A DNA stretch of 64,000 nt from NCBI RefSeq assembly GCF_001507545.1, contig NZ_LQBP01000002.1, forward strand, positions 1-64,000, in the 5' to 3' direction. Every line of letters starts with the position of its first letter. The stretch's first letter is position 1. Positions 52,354 through 62,703 of this stretch are shown here, in pieces. The position numbers and the translations under genes are program-made. The stretch is from Ruegeria profundi (lineage in GTDB: Bacteria; Pseudomonadota; Alphaproteobacteria; Rhodobacterales; Rhodobacteraceae). The notes under the pieces are model-generated. The model saw nothing but the letters and a program-made list of their open reading frames with translations. It ran no database searches and was not told where the DNA came from.

Positions 52354-53345
52354 TCAAACCTGTACATCTGACACGTCGATTTTTCTTGCAAACCAGCGCG
52401 GCAGGATTTGCTGCCTCTGCTACGGCTTTGCCCGCGCTCGCGGCCAATCTGCAGCCGGTGACCTTTCAGCTGTCGTGGTTGCATTCTGTTCAGTTCGGCG
52501 GCAGCTACATCGCGATGAAGAACGGGTATTGGTCCGATCTGGGTTTGGATGTCTCACTTGCACAAGGCGGACCAAACGCGCCGGTCGAACCGCCAGTGGT
52601 CTCGGGAACAGCTTTGGTTGGAATTTCTGCCGCCGACTACACAGCTGCCGCGGTAGAGCAGGGCGCCCCCTTCAAAATAATAGCGGTTGCGATGCAACGG
52701 AACCCGTTTGCAATCGCGTCATTGAGCGGCAATCCGGTGAATGAACCTGCTGATCTGATCGGGAAAAAGATTGGCATGGCGGTGGCCAACACACCGGTTC
52801 TGCAGGCGCTGTGCACTTTGAACGGCATAGACATAAATCAAATTGAAATCGTTCCTACGCAATATGACCCTGCACCCCTGGTCAGCGGGCAGGTGGATTG
52901 TCTTTTGTGCTGGGAAACCGATTTACCTGTCGCCATGACGGTGCAGGGCGTGGAAAACACCACTATGCTCATGGCGGATTACGGCTATGCCGTGCATTCG
53001 CAAACCTACATCGCCACCGAAGAGTCATTGACCGAAAGACGCGACACGCTGGTCTCGTTGCTGAAAGGTGAGGTGATGGGGTGGAACGACTATTACAAAG
53101 ATACGGATGCTGCGGCCGCACTTGCCGTAGAAATGTTTCCCGATGCCGGGCTTGATCCTGAGGCACAGAAACTTCAAGCCGCCCGGCAGGTGCCGCTTAT
53201 GTTCTCGGACCTGACGGCCGAACATGGGTTCGGTTGGTTCACGCAAGACACAGTTGCTGAGAACATCGAAACCCTGGGCTTGTTGGGGCGGCAGGTTACG
53301 GCAGACCTGTGGGATCGCTCGGTCCTGGAAGAGGTTTATGGCTGA
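52350..53345 (+). CDS. NMT1/ThiY-type ABC transporter substrate-binding protein, Tat-like signal
   Basis: A 331-residue binding protein. The N-terminus LTRRFFLQTSAAGFAASATALPALAA has a twin-arginine motif. The mature part VTFQLSWLHSVQFGGSYIAMKNGYWSDLGLDVSLAQGG is typical of NMT1-type proteins that bind pyrimidine precursors of thiamine, riboflavin-like compounds, nitrate or sulfonates. WETDLPVAM and GYAVHSQTYIATEESL follow. Its ATG at 52350 overlaps the previous stop. Why an importer lies inside a lipid-type operon is unclear; it may supply a head-group alcohol. Confidence 0.86.
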   Translation: MIKPVHLTRRFFLQTSAAGFAASATALPALAANLQPVTFQLSWLHSVQFGGSYIAMKNGYWSDLGLDVSLAQGGPNAPVEPPVVSGTALVGISAADYTAAAVEQGAPFKIIAVAMQRNPFAIASLSGNPVNEPADLIGKKIGMAVANTPVLQALCTLNGIDINQIEIVPTQYDPAPLVSGQVDCLLCWETDLPVAMTVQGVENTTMLMADYGYAVHSQTYIATEESLTERRDTLVSLLKGEVMGWNDYYKDTDAAAALAVEMFPDAGLDPEAQKLQAARQVPLMFSDLTAEHGFGWFTQDTVAENIETLGLLGRQVTADLWDRSVLEEVYG

Positions 53346-53360
53346 TCCGAGGATTGGCTT

Positions 53361-54107
53361 GTGACCAGGGCCGATATCCACTGTGACAACATCCAGAAAA
53401 GCTTTGGCGCTGTCGAAACAGTGTCGCAGCTTTCGATTGTATTCAAATCCGGGCAGACAACAGCATTGGTTGGTCCGTCCGGGTGTGGAAAATCAACCAT
53501 CCTACGCATGATCGCAGGTCTGGAAACGCCCGACACGGGAAGTATCCGAATAGGGCAAGAGACACCCCGGCAGGTCGCCCGCCGCGGGGGGCTGTCGATG
53601 GCGTTTCAGGATCCCTCTTTGTTGCCGTGGCGCAGTGTGCGCTCCAATATCGCGCTTGGTGCCGAATTGGCGCGCAAGCCCGTGGACCGAGTTGATGAAT
53701 TGATCGACCTTGTCGGCCTTGTCGGATTTTCTGATCATCGGCCTGCCGAATTATCTGGCGGTATGCGTCAGCGCGCTGCAATTGCACGCAGCCTGATTTC
53801 GGCACCCGATGTCTTGTTGCTGGATGAACCTTTCGGCGCCGTCGATGCAATCACCCGTCGGCGGCTAAACCGTGATCTTCCCCCGTTGTGGCGTGAACGC
53901 AAGACGACCACGCTGCTTGTGACACACTCGGTGGAGGAGGCTGTGCTGCTGTCCGACCGCGTCATCGTGCTGTGCCCGCGGCCGGCGCGCGTTTTGGCGG
54001 ACATTCCCGTTGACCTGCACCACAATCGCGCCTTGCCAGAAACAAATGCACCGGCTTTTCGGGACCTTGCGATGCGCGTTTTGACTGCGTTGGAAGAGGC
54101 CGCCTGA
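53361..54107 (+). CDS. ABC transporter ATP-binding protein (SsuB/ThiZ-like)
   Basis: A 248-residue ATPase: Walker A GPSGCGKST, Q-loop FQDPSLLPWRSVRSN, signature LSGGMRQR, Walker B LLLDEPFGAVD and the switch His in VTHSVEEA. The FQDP-LLPW form is characteristic of nitrate/sulfonate/thiamine-precursor importers. The GTG start at 53361 is preceded by GAGG at eight bases. The next gene starts directly after its stop codon. Confidence 0.9.
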   Translation: MTRADIHCDNIQKSFGAVETVSQLSIVFKSGQTTALVGPSGCGKSTILRMIAGLETPDTGSIRIGQETPRQVARRGGLSMAFQDPSLLPWRSVRSNIALGAELARKPVDRVDELIDLVGLVGFSDHRPAELSGGMRQRAAIARSLISAPDVLLLDEPFGAVDAITRRRLNRDLPPLWRERKTTTLLVTHSVEEAVLLSDRVIVLCPRPARVLADIPVDLHHNRALPETNAPAFRDLAMRVLTALEEAA

Positions 54108-55640
54108 ATGGCCGTTGGTCGTTTCATCGTAACTGCGGTTGTGTTCGCCTTGGTTTGGGAGTTTTTGGCGCGCGCTCAAACGGGCAGTATGATTATCAGC
54201 GGGCCGGTCGCCATTGCCGAATACCTGACCAACAACTCAGGCTTGATTGTGAGGGCAGCCACCGAAACAACCACCAACGCGGTGCTAGGTTTTCTTTGGG
54301 GCAACCTGGCGGCCATGATGCTGGCGGTTATCGTTACCTTGCTGCCCCGGTCCGAATGGACCATTTCAACGCTTGCCCTGCTCGTGTTCTGCATACCCCT
54401 GATCGCAAGTGGTCCTATTCTGCGCGTGTTGTTCGGACCGGGGCCGGGACCGCAGATCACGCTGGCTGCTTTGGCGGTGTACTACACGACGTTTCTGGCA
54501 TTTTTGGTCGGCCTAAAGGCTGTTTCGCAGAATTGGACGGACTTGATGGGCGTCTATGGCCGGGGTCGTGTCGCGACGTTGTTCACGGTGCGCCTCAGGG
54601 CCAGTGTGCCTTATCTGTTTGTCGGGTTACAGATCGCAGCCCCAGCCGCCTTTCTGGGCGCCATGATCGGAGAGTTCACCGGCGCAGAGCGTGGTCTGGG
54701 TGTTCTTACCCTTCGCGCCATGCGGGGGCTGCAAACCGATGCAACATGGTCCTTGGCTTGCGTTTCGGCGGGGATTGCAATGCTTGGATATGGATGCCTC
54801 GGAGCGCTGAGGCGAAAATTCACGCCGCACGCACCGGTGATATTGTTCTCACCAAAGCGTTTGGATCTTGGGCGGTCCATTACGATCCAGCTGATTGGTT
54901 TCGTATCCGTCGTAGGTCTGGTTTTCGTTTTATGGCAAGGCGCGATGGACGCATTTGGTCTGAACCCCTTTTTTGCAAAACGGCCCGGCGACATCTTTAG
55001 ATTTCTGTCCGAACCAGCACATCTGAATACGTTGCTGGCGGCGCTTGGGGCGACTTTGGCCTATGCTGTTCCGGGGTATTTGGCTGGTCTGGGCCTTGGG
55101 GCGGGGCTTGCAATCTTGCTCATGCTTTGGCCGCCAGTCGCACGGGCCACTATGCCTATCGCGATTGCTCTACGCGCTGTTCCAATCATAACCACCGCTC
55201 CGCTTTTGGTTCTTGCCTTTGGACGCGGTTTTACCGGAACGGTGGCGATCGTGGCCGTCATGATTTTCTTCCCAACTCTTGTCGCATGCCTTCAAGGGCT
55301 GCGTCAGACCCCTGCGCAAATCGTGGACCTTTTCGAAAGCTATGGCGCAAGCCGATTTCAATTGCTGCGCTCTGCACAGATACCAGCCATGTTGCCAGCT
55401 TTGTTTGCGTCCGCCCGCATGGCCGTGCCGGCGGCTTTGTTGGCTGTAACAACGGCTGAATGGTTGGCGACCGGTCGGGGTATTGGTGTCCTGATGGCGC
55501 TGACCTCCAGCACGTCAGACTACAATATGCTGTGGTCGTGCGTCGTCGTGCTTTGCCTTGTGGCGGTTGTGTCTTATGCGTTTGTCGCGTGGTGCGAGAA
55601 AAAGGTCCTGGGGATATATGCAAATGAGCAATTGGCATGA
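54108..55640 (+). CDS. Fused double ABC transporter permease
   Basis: A 510-residue protein containing two complete SsuC-like permease domains in one chain. The first half has its coupling loop around LMGVYGRGRVATLFTVRLRASVPY, the second around LFESYGASRFQLLRSAQIPAMLP; each half has about six transmembrane segments and a short linker lies near residues 240-260. Most importers of this type use a homodimer of a 250-residue permease, so the fusion fixes a heterodimer of divergent halves. It overlaps the glycosyltransferase gene by ATGA. Confidence 0.88.
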   Translation: MAVGRFIVTAVVFALVWEFLARAQTGSMIISGPVAIAEYLTNNSGLIVRAATETTTNAVLGFLWGNLAAMMLAVIVTLLPRSEWTISTLALLVFCIPLIASGPILRVLFGPGPGPQITLAALAVYYTTFLAFLVGLKAVSQNWTDLMGVYGRGRVATLFTVRLRASVPYLFVGLQIAAPAAFLGAMIGEFTGAERGLGVLTLRAMRGLQTDATWSLACVSAGIAMLGYGCLGALRRKFTPHAPVILFSPKRLDLGRSITIQLIGFVSVVGLVFVLWQGAMDAFGLNPFFAKRPGDIFRFLSEPAHLNTLLAALGATLAYAVPGYLAGLGLGAGLAILLMLWPPVARATMPIAIALRAVPIITTAPLLVLAFGRGFTGTVAIVAVMIFFPTLVACLQGLRQTPAQIVDLFESYGASRFQLLRSAQIPAMLPALFASARMAVPAALLAVTTAEWLATGRGIGVLMALTSSTSDYNMLWSCVVVLCLVAVVSYAFVAWCEKKVLGIYANEQLA

Positions 55641-56689
55641 CTGAGGCGGTCTTCGCAATTCCCGGCGACAAGGACCGGCGCACCGGGGGATTTATCTACG
55701 AGGCCACGGTACTGCGCCTGTTGAACGAAATCGGCTGCGAAACCCAGCATCTGGAACTGCCCGACAGCTTTCCTGAACCAACGCGGCAAGATATGGCTGC
55801 CACGATCAAAGCCCTTTGCGCCGTACCCGAGACACGCCCGATTATTCTGGATGGCTTGGTGTTTGGATCAATCGACCCTGACGGGCTCGCGCAGGTCAAG
55901 GCACCGATCATAGCAATGATCCACCACCCCTTGGGGCTGGAAACCGGGTTAACGGCTGAGCGGGCTGCATTTTTGATGCTCAATGAGGCGGCGGCGCTTC
56001 GGCATGCGTCTCGTGTTGTGGTTCCAAGCCCCGAGACGGCTCGGGTCCTTGTTCAGAGTTTCGACGCCAAACCGGATCTGATTGCGATCGCCGCACCGGG
56101 TTTTGATCGACCGAAGGTGAACAGGCAGCCAGTTCAGCCGCCATTGGTTTTATCCGTTGGTCTTCTGGCGCGCCGAAAAGGGCATGACATATTGCTGGAG
56201 GCTTTGGCGGGAATAAGGGACGTTCCGTGGCAAGCTGTGATTGTCGGGAAAGAACATGACAAGCCCACCGCCAATGACCTGTATGAACAGGCACGTGTGT
56301 TGGATCTAGACACGCGGGTGAGATTTGCGGGAGAATTGGACCAAGATAGCCTGAACCGGTTGTTCAACGCGGCAAGTGTCTTTGCGCTTGCCACACGCTA
56401 TGAAGGATACGGCATGGTTTTAAGTGAGGCCATGCTGTTCGGGTTGCCAATCCTGTCCTGCAATGTGGGCGCGGTCCCGGAAACGGTTGGAAACGCTGGT
56501 ATTTTGGTGCCACCCGATGATCCGGATGCCTTTGGTGCTAAATTGCGTTTCTTATTGGAAGATGCAGGCGCGCGAAAAAGGCAGGCCGACTTGTCGTTGG
56601 AAAAATCCAGTTCCTTGCCAACATGGTACGATACTGCGGCCAATTTTGCGTGGCTGATCAGATCATTGCAACCTCCGGGCCATCTTTAG
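55637..56689 (+). CDS. Glycosyltransferase family 4-type (GT-B) enzyme
   Basis: A 350-residue GT-B glycosyltransferase. The C-terminal half shows the donor-binding pattern VLSVGLLARRKGHDILLEAL, RVRFAGELDQDSLNRLFNAASVFALATRYEGYGMVLSEAMLFGLPILSCNVGAVPETVG, including the E-x7-E motif (EGYGMVLSE). It has no signal or membrane segment and would act on the cytosolic face, adding a sugar to a lipid or head group. It is the last gene of the operon and no terminator is obvious. Confidence 0.89.
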   Translation: MTEAVFAIPGDKDRRTGGFIYEATVLRLLNEIGCETQHLELPDSFPEPTRQDMAATIKALCAVPETRPIILDGLVFGSIDPDGLAQVKAPIIAMIHHPLGLETGLTAERAAFLMLNEAAALRHASRVVVPSPETARVLVQSFDAKPDLIAIAAPGFDRPKVNRQPVQPPLVLSVGLLARRKGHDILLEALAGIRDVPWQAVIVGKEHDKPTANDLYEQARVLDLDTRVRFAGELDQDSLNRLFNAASVFALATRYEGYGMVLSEAMLFGLPILSCNVGAVPETVGNAGILVPPDDPDAFGAKLRFLLEDAGARKRQADLSLEKSSSLPTWYDTAANFAWLIRSLQPPGHL

Positions 56690-56871
56690 AAGGTTTGTAG
56701 CGGGCGGAATTCGGCTCGAATCAAGCTCAGCCGGCGCGTTTGACGGTGTGTGTTTTCCTGCCCAATCCCCGCCATATGGGATGCGTAGCCAGTTCAGTGC
56801 TAGAAAACGCCGGCTTCTGTTTTAGTTCATGGGCAGCAACAAGGTTAATCTTAGACAGCAGCGGGTACTGT

Positions 56872-57345
56872 ATGACATCGCTTGAAATCGAGAACGTGCA
56901 ATCCTATCCGCGGCCCCCGGTTCTTGAGGCTGTGCCGCACACCGTGCGTATTGAGTTTGGCGGCGATACGATTGCTGAAACGGATCGGGCGTTTCGGGTG
57001 CTCGAAACTCATCATGCTCCGACATATTACCTGCCGCCTGACGACATAAAGGCATGTCTTGTTCCGGTTTCTGGACGAACATTTTGCGAATGGAAGGGTG
57101 TTGCGCGGTATTGGGACGTAGAATCTGAAAAAACAAAAGCGCCAAAATCTGCGTGGAGCTATTCGGAACCCACCGCTGCATTCGCAAAAATCGCAGGCTA
57201 CTACGCCTTTTACGCAGGCTTGATGGACGCCTGTTTTGTTGGTGCCCATCGTGTTCGCCCTCAACCCGGCGATTTTTACGGGGGCTGGGTTACAGATAAC
57301 CTGCGCGGGCGTATCAAGGGTGCGCCCGGAACGGAGTTCTGGTGA
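56872..57345 (+). CDS. DUF427 domain protein
   Basis: A 157-residue protein with the DUF427 core: HTVRIEFGGDTIAETDRAFRVLETHHAPTYYLPPDDI, FCEWKGVARYWDV, WSYSEPTAAFAKIAGYYAFYAG and the C-terminal DFYGGW. The function of the domain is not established. The frame is open from 56740, but the ATG at 56872 gives the conserved start. It stands 66 bases upstream of the kinase gene, possibly in the same transcript. Confidence 0.85.
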   Translation: MTSLEIENVQSYPRPPVLEAVPHTVRIEFGGDTIAETDRAFRVLETHHAPTYYLPPDDIKACLVPVSGRTFCEWKGVARYWDVESEKTKAPKSAWSYSEPTAAFAKIAGYYAFYAGLMDACFVGAHRVRPQPGDFYGGWVTDNLRGRIKGAPGTEFW

Positions 57346-57410
57346 TGTTTTGTGAATTCTCGGGCATCGCCCACACTGGAATAATACCAAACTCTGTGGG
57401 CACAAACTGA

Positions 57411-58730
57411 ATGACTGGGCGCAAACCCCTTTCCGGCCCGGTGGCGGTACCAACAGGCCGATTGGTTCGAATTGCAGGGCTGGGTGGTATGACCGCGGGC
57501 ATAGCTGGAAACGTGGCCGCGCAGGCTTTGGGCCAGGTACGACGCGGGTCGCGGCCGGATATGCGCAGTTTGTTGATGACTCCGGATAACATTCGGCGGG
57601 TTGCAGATCAGCTTGCCCGCATGCGCGGGGCCGCGCTGAAAGTTGGGCAGCTCATGTCAATGGACGCCGGCGATGTGTTACCGCCCGAGTTGGCAGATAT
57701 CATGGCACGACTGCGCGACCAGGCGCATTTCATGCCACCCAAGCAATTGCAGCAGGTGCTGAATCGAAACTGGAAACCTGATTGGCTGCAATCCTTTCAG
57801 AGTTTCAATGTAAGGCCAATCGCTGCGGCAAGCATTGGCCAGGTGCATCGGGCCACTTTGAAAGATGGGCGGGATGTCGCGATCAAAGTGCAATATCCCG
57901 GCATCGCGCGAAGTATTGATAGCGATGTTGCCAATGTTGCGGCGTTGGTAAGAATGTCCGGCCTCGTTCCAAGAAACTTTGACCTGAACCCCTATGTTGA
58001 AGAAGCCCGGAGCCAGCTGCACGAAGAAACGGAATATGAAAAAGAGGGCGCCCACCTAAGGCAATTCACGGATTTGCTGGACGGCGCGGATCAATTTGAA
58101 ATCCCAAGTTTTTATGCCGATTGGAGCACGCCCGAAATACTCACGATGTCATTCCTCGAAGGTCTGCCCATCGAAACGCTGAGCGATATGCCAAGCGATG
58201 CACGCAACCATGTTGCACAAGCGCTGATAGAGTTGACTCTGAAAGAGGTCTTCGAGTTCGGCGTGACGCAAAGCGATCCGAATTTTGCCAATTTCCGCTA
58301 CAATCCCGTGACGGGCAAGACCATACTCTTGGATTTTGGCGCGACAAGAACCCTGGATTCGTCAAGCATTGATGGCTATCGCCGCCTGTTGCGCGCAGGC
58401 CTGAAGGAAGACTGCGAGGGTTTGCGTGACGCGGCGGTTCAGATGAAGATAATTGAGGGCGACAGCGCATTTGACACTCAAATACTCGGGATGATCCGAT
58501 CGGTTTTTGGCGCGATCGTCTCTAGAGAAGAATTTGATTTTGCGGATCGATCTTTGGCTGAACAGTTGCACAGGGAAGGTGTCGCTCTGGCCGAGGCTGG
58601 GTATGTTCCACCGCAGATTCCGATGGAAATACTCTACCTGCAAAGAAAATTTGGCGGAATGTTCCTGCTTGCAACCCGATTGAAGGCGAAACTGCCGTTG
58701 CGATCCTTGCTGACCAAATTTGCGAACTAA
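57411..58730 (+). CDS. ABC1/AarF/UbiB atypical kinase family protein
   Basis: A 439-residue member of the ABC1 (COQ8/UbiB) family. The KxGQ motif that covers the active site is [10 protein letters not shown], the Ala-rich loop is [13 protein letters not shown], the ATP-binding Lys lies in VAIKVQYPG, and the catalytic and metal residues in [10 protein letters not shown] and LLDFGATR. Family members support ubiquinone synthesis or act on lipids with ATPase activity. It lacks the C-terminal membrane anchors of canonical UbiB, so another lipid-related role is possible. Confidence 0.9.
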   Translation: MTGRKPLSGPVAVPTGRLVRIAGLGGMTAGIAGNVAAQALGQVRRGSRPDMRSLLMTPDNIRRVADQLARMRGAALKVGQLMSMDAGDVLPPELADIMARLRDQAHFMPPKQLQQVLNRNWKPDWLQSFQSFNVRPIAAASIGQVHRATLKDGRDVAIKVQYPGIARSIDSDVANVAALVRMSGLVPRNFDLNPYVEEARSQLHEETEYEKEGAHLRQFTDLLDGADQFEIPSFYADWSTPEILTMSFLEGLPIETLSDMPSDARNHVAQALIELTLKEVFEFGVTQSDPNFANFRYNPVTGKTILLDFGATRTLDSSSIDGYRRLLRAGLKEDCEGLRDAAVQMKIIEGDSAFDTQILGMIRSVFGAIVSREEFDFADRSLAEQLHREGVALAEAGYVPPQIPMEILYLQRKFGGMFLLATRLKAKLPLRSLLTKFAN

Positions 58731-58863
58731 GACAGCCGCTGCCCGTACTTGGGGTTGGAGTTGTGGCAGCAGCACCAACCTTCCCAGGTGCGCGTTCAAT
58801 TATTCCTTAAACTATTCATGGGATGTGGCGGGAGGAACAGACAAACAGGATCGAGATTAGAAA

Positions 58864-61101
58864 ATGGGCGTTAGGTTTGGGACGATTTCGGCAAAGCTTC
58901 TTGCGGCCACTACCATCGCGATTACCGTACTGATGCTGTGCTTCACGGCATATGCAGCATTTGAGAAATCCAAAGAAGTAGAAAAGGAGGTGTTGGATCG
59001 CGCCACTGGATATGCCAACGAGCTTGCTCTGAAGCTCTCGACAGAGTTGATCGAGGCAAGTTCAGCCGCCGCTACGCTGGGGGGTGCGATTTCGGGGTTG
59101 GTAGATGACGGAAACGCCACCACGGATGAGGTCATTAACCTGATGGAAGGCGTGCCCGAGCGATACGATCTGGTGTTTTCATCCTATATGAGCGGAATTC
59201 CCAACGGCACTACAGAGCAGTTTATTCTGGGTCTTGAAGGCCGAAATGATGACGGAGTGTTTACGCCCTATTGGACCAAATCCAAATCGGGTGAGCTGAC
59301 TTTTGAAACATTTACTGTGAGCCCAAATGAAACCGGCGAATGGTACCGTCTTCCGATTGACACCGGTGAAAGCGCGATCACCGAACCCTATCTGTCAGAG
59401 GCGGGGCGCTTGCTGACATCCGTTTCTGTTCCGGTTTTTGCCCAAGACCAGATCATCGGCGTTGCTGGTGTCGACATTCTTTTGGGTGAATTGACGCAGC
59501 TGGTAAACGACTTTTCGGTGTACGAAGGCGGCAATGTGATGCTTATTGGGCAGGGTGGTAAATTCCTGGCTCATCCCGATGCCAACATGTTGACCAAACC
59601 CTTTGAGGGTGAGGGACAGGCGGCGTATCGCGCCGCGATGGAGACGGGTGAAACGCAAGTGTATTCGGGACTTGAAAGTGGCGCTGTACGTCTGTTCCTG
59701 CCGTTTACGGCATATGGGATGAACAAGACTTGGGTTGTCGTTTTGGAAATCCCGCGTGACGTATTCGTCAACCCGGTACGCTGGATCGTGGCTGAGCAAT
59801 TGATCACAGGGTTCTTTCTGCTGGTGCTGACCCTTTCAACTATTTTCTTTTCGGTACAGGCGTTGGTAAGCCGCCCGCTGGGAAAACTTCGGGGTATGGT
59901 TGAAAATCTGTCTGCAGGAAATGTAGACGAACCCATTGATCTGCAATCACGCCGCGATGAGATCGCCGATATCTCTGTATCCGTCGAAACGTTGCGACAG
60001 GGCTTGAAACAGAAAAAAGCCTTGGAAATCGCCAGACAAAACGAACAGAGCGAACAAGCAGATGTTGTGCAATCGCTGGCTCAGGGTTTGCAACAGTTGG
60101 CGGCAGGTCAGTTGGAAGCGGAAATTCACGAGGAAATGCCGGGGCGTTACGAAAAGCTGCGTCAGGATTTCAACGCGACCGTTACCACACTTAAACACAC
60201 AATTGGTGAGGTTGTTGACGCCGCTGGGTCAATCCGCGATGGCTCTGTTGAGATCAGCCAAGCCTCTGACGAGCTATCGCAGCGCACCGAAAGTCAGGCG
60301 GCAACGTTGGAGCAGACGGCAGCCGCGCTTGATGAACTAACCGCCTCGGTCAAATCTGCTGCTGAAGGTGCCCGCAACGTAGAAAGCTCTATGGTTGTTG
60401 CAAAGAGCGAAGCCGAAGAAAGTGGCGAGGTTGTGCAAAATGCAATCGAGGCCATGCACGAGATCGAGCAGAGCTCAAGTTCGATTTCCCAGATTATCTC
60501 GGTGATTGACGACATCGCGTTCCAAACTAATCTGCTGGCACTTAACGCCGGTGTCGAAGCGGCGCGTGCGGGTGAAGCTGGCCGCGGGTTTTCGGTGGTT
60601 GCCTCTGAGGTAAGAGCATTGGCACAACGATCGTCAGAGGCGGCGAGAGAGATTAAGTCTTTGATCGGAGAAAGTGCGCAAAACGTCCAGCGAGGTGTTG
60701 TTTTGGTTGGCAAAACCGGAGAGGCGCTCAACAGCATCATGGAGCGTGTTACTCATATCTCGAAATTGGTCTCTGACATTGCCGAAGGCGCAGCCGAGCA
60801 GTCCGTTGGATTGGGTGAGATCAATTTGGGCGTCAACCAACTTGATCAGGTCACGCAAAAGAACGCGGCCATGGTCGAAGAAGCCACTGCCGCCGGGCAT
60901 ATGCTCAAAGGTGATGCAGAGCGGCTTACGGAGATGGTCAAGCACTTCACCATTGATGTCCACCGTGGCACGGATACGCACGCCGAGCTGTCCGGTTCTG
61001 CGACGCATGGCAGAGACTGGTCAGATGAGGTGCCAAAGCATCAACCTATGGCGATGGCGGTAGGGGATGCGTCCTCAACACGGATTTGGCAAGAGTTCTG
61101 A
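58864..61101 (+). CDS. Methyl-accepting chemotaxis protein, dCache sensor, WxxF tether
   Basis: A 745-residue chemoreceptor: transmembrane segment at 11-32, a dCache_1-type periplasmic sensor (about 35-300, with [32 protein letters not shown] and GVAGVDI), a second transmembrane segment near 308-335, HAMP (to about 390), and the signalling domain with its conserved tip [31 protein letters not shown]. The last residues are RIWQEF, a WxxF-type pentapeptide that in other receptors tethers CheR or CheB. A cheR gene lies nearby. The ligand is not predictable, although dCache sensors often bind amino acids or amines. Confidence 0.93.
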   Translation: MGVRFGTISAKLLAATTIAITVLMLCFTAYAAFEKSKEVEKEVLDRATGYANELALKLSTELIEASSAAATLGGAISGLVDDGNATTDEVINLMEGVPERYDLVFSSYMSGIPNGTTEQFILGLEGRNDDGVFTPYWTKSKSGELTFETFTVSPNETGEWYRLPIDTGESAITEPYLSEAGRLLTSVSVPVFAQDQIIGVAGVDILLGELTQLVNDFSVYEGGNVMLIGQGGKFLAHPDANMLTKPFEGEGQAAYRAAMETGETQVYSGLESGAVRLFLPFTAYGMNKTWVVVLEIPRDVFVNPVRWIVAEQLITGFFLLVLTLSTIFFSVQALVSRPLGKLRGMVENLSAGNVDEPIDLQSRRDEIADISVSVETLRQGLKQKKALEIARQNEQSEQADVVQSLAQGLQQLAAGQLEAEIHEEMPGRYEKLRQDFNATVTTLKHTIGEVVDAAGSIRDGSVEISQASDELSQRTESQAATLEQTAAALDELTASVKSAAEGARNVESSMVVAKSEAEESGEVVQNAIEAMHEIEQSSSSISQIISVIDDIAFQTNLLALNAGVEAARAGEAGRGFSVVASEVRALAQRSSEAAREIKSLIGESAQNVQRGVVLVGKTGEALNSIMERVTHISKLVSDIAEGAAEQSVGLGEINLGVNQLDQVTQKNAAMVEEATAAGHMLKGDAERLTEMVKHFTIDVHRGTDTHAELSGSATHGRDWSDEVPKHQPMAMAVGDASSTRIWQEF

Positions 61102-61698
61102 CCCTGAACGCCAGTAAGGGTTAAAGAGTACACGAGCCGGCCATTTGGAATGCCGAGCAGAGCAAGAAGGCGAGTAAAACTGGTGACTGGCCGCAGCAGG
61201 GCAGACCCCTTGCGGACTTGACCCAACCAAAAAACCCGAGCGGTCCAGGGCGCAAAAAAAGCGCTTTGGGCCGTTTCCTCGTGTCAATAAAGCCCAGGGT
61301 AGGCGTTACTGGCTCAACCCGGCAAATTTTCAGACCCAAGAAAAGACCGTGAGACACGTTCCGTTTGGAGTCTGCCTTGAAAAGGAACTGCTCTACGAAC
61401 CTTCAATAGACACCAAGCGGTTTGGATCGAGTGACTGTACTTTCTTTTCGCGCTACGCAAACGGTCTGCCTTTTCACTTGATCTCCGCAGCGTGCGATCT
61501 TTCAAGATCTCGGTTTTTTAGAGGGGAAGTATGGGCTGCATTTATGTAACTTTTTTGGGCTTTAGTTTTAAAGGACAGGGTTTCGGTGCCAGTGTCCGAG
61601 GACGGTTGTGGTGAAAGAGTTCGTGATTGAAGGAGCAGTCCCTTGGATGAGAAACAGGATCACCACACAAAGGCGCGAGGCTACCGCTAGGCGTAGGC
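61102..61698. other. Intergenic region without a supported gene
   Basis: About 600 bases after the chemoreceptor. Several short frames on both strands show no family features. A palindromic AAAGCGCTTT lies near 61257. The area looks like debris left by insertion and decay next to the transposase remnant that follows. Confidence 0.5.
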
Positions 61699-62022
61699 AT
61701 GAAAGCGCATGACCAGAACCAAGCCGAGCCATGGTGAGAAGGTGGCAAAGGACATTGCCGTGCGACTTGCAAACAGGATTCCGCAGACGAAAAGATCAGG
61801 ATTGTTCTGGATGGCCTGAAGGGTGAGGACAGCAATGCCAAACTCTGCTGCCGTGAAGGTATTGCACAAAGCCTCTACTACAGTTGGTCCAAAGAGTTCC
61901 TGAAGGCGGGCAAGAAGCGGCTGGCAGATGCTTGGGAGAGTGGCGTGTTTAACGCAACGCAGAAAGATCACAAAGCGGTGTCGGGAAGATCCCACAGGCA
62001 GGCAAGCAAACTCAAGTGGTGA
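61699..62022 (+). pseudogene. IS3-family transposase OrfA remnant
   Basis: Read from the ATG at 61699, the frame gives MKAHDQNQAEPW, an in-frame TGA (61735-61737), then a 1-95 OrfA-like stretch: DEKIRIVLDGLKGEDSNAKLCCREGIAQSLYYSWSKEFLKAGKKRLADAW, which is the helix-turn-helix region of IS3/IS911-type OrfA. The end is unrelated to a normal OrfA and no OrfB follows. The gene is a fragment and inactive. Terminal inverted repeats were not found. Confidence 0.75.
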
Positions 62023-62370
62023 TCCCAAACCGCCGTTCTGAAAAAACGTGGATAAGTCCATACCTATGCCGCAGAAAGCTGGGTTTCAGAAAAAAATGTA
62101 AAAACAGCTAGAATGGACAGCTTTGAGACAGTGTTTCAGCTGCAAACCACCGACCTAGCCAATTCAACCGGATGCGCACTGGTTTGGGTAAAAAAATCAG
62201 TAAAACAATGTCTTAGGCAATGGTCGCAGGCAAACAATCTCGGAGGGACTAAGTTTTAAGGCAAACTTGACCTGACAGTCGCCGCAGTGAATGTGGCTGA
62301 CAGTCAGGTCAGATCGAAACCCCTTGAACTTATCAGTCAGTCCTTGGCACGGCAGTTACTTGATCGGCTT
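62023..62370. other. Intergenic region with an inverted repeat
   Basis: No gene is supported in these 348 bases between the transposase remnant and the convergent chemotaxis operon. A 9-bp inverted repeat TGACCTGAC (62268-62276) / GTCAGGTCA (62303-62311) around 26 bases, in which CTGACAGTC also occurs twice as a direct repeat, lies about 60 bases beyond the last minus-strand stop and may be a terminator or an IS end. Confidence 0.5.
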
Positions 62371-62703
62371 TTAACCCTTCTCTGCCTGTAGGTGTTGTTC
62401 TTCGGGATACTCCAACCGATCTCGCAACGATTGCAGTTTTATCTTTTGGATTGCGGTTTGCAGGTTTGGTTCTGCCTGTACCGCAAGGCGCTCGAATACT
62501 TCTTCCAGCGCGGCAAGTGTTTGAACCATAAGGTCCAAGCTTTGCAGCGTCGTTTTCGTTTTTTGCTTTGATGATGCTGCCTGCTGAGAAGAAAAACCTT
62601 CCAGGATCATCTCTTCTAGGTTCAAAGCCTGTTCGCGAAGCCGTTTCATTTCCGGCGAAAAACGCGCAAAGATTTTTCGCTCTTCCGTCGTAACATCCCT
62701 CAT
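62371..62703 (-). CDS. Small helical protein of the chemotaxis operon (110 aa)
   Basis: A 110-residue, largely helical protein with heptad-like leucines (MKRLREQALNLEEMILEG and LDLMVQTLAALEEVFERLAV) and no membrane segment. No family is recognised. Its ATG overlaps the TGA of the CheY-like gene, so it is translated together with it. It may be a CheY-binding or phosphatase-type accessory factor, but that is only suggested by its place. Confidence 0.68.
   Translation of the reverse strand: MRDVTTEERKIFARFSPEMKRLREQALNLEEMILEGFSSQQAASSKQKTKTTLQSLDLMVQTLAALEEVFERLAVQAEPNLQTAIQKIKLQSLRDRLEYPEEQHLQAEKG

Noticed and set aside
54155..55000. A 281-codon plus-strand frame inside the fused permease
   Set aside because: It is a second frame of the permease gene without hydrophobic segments or motifs.
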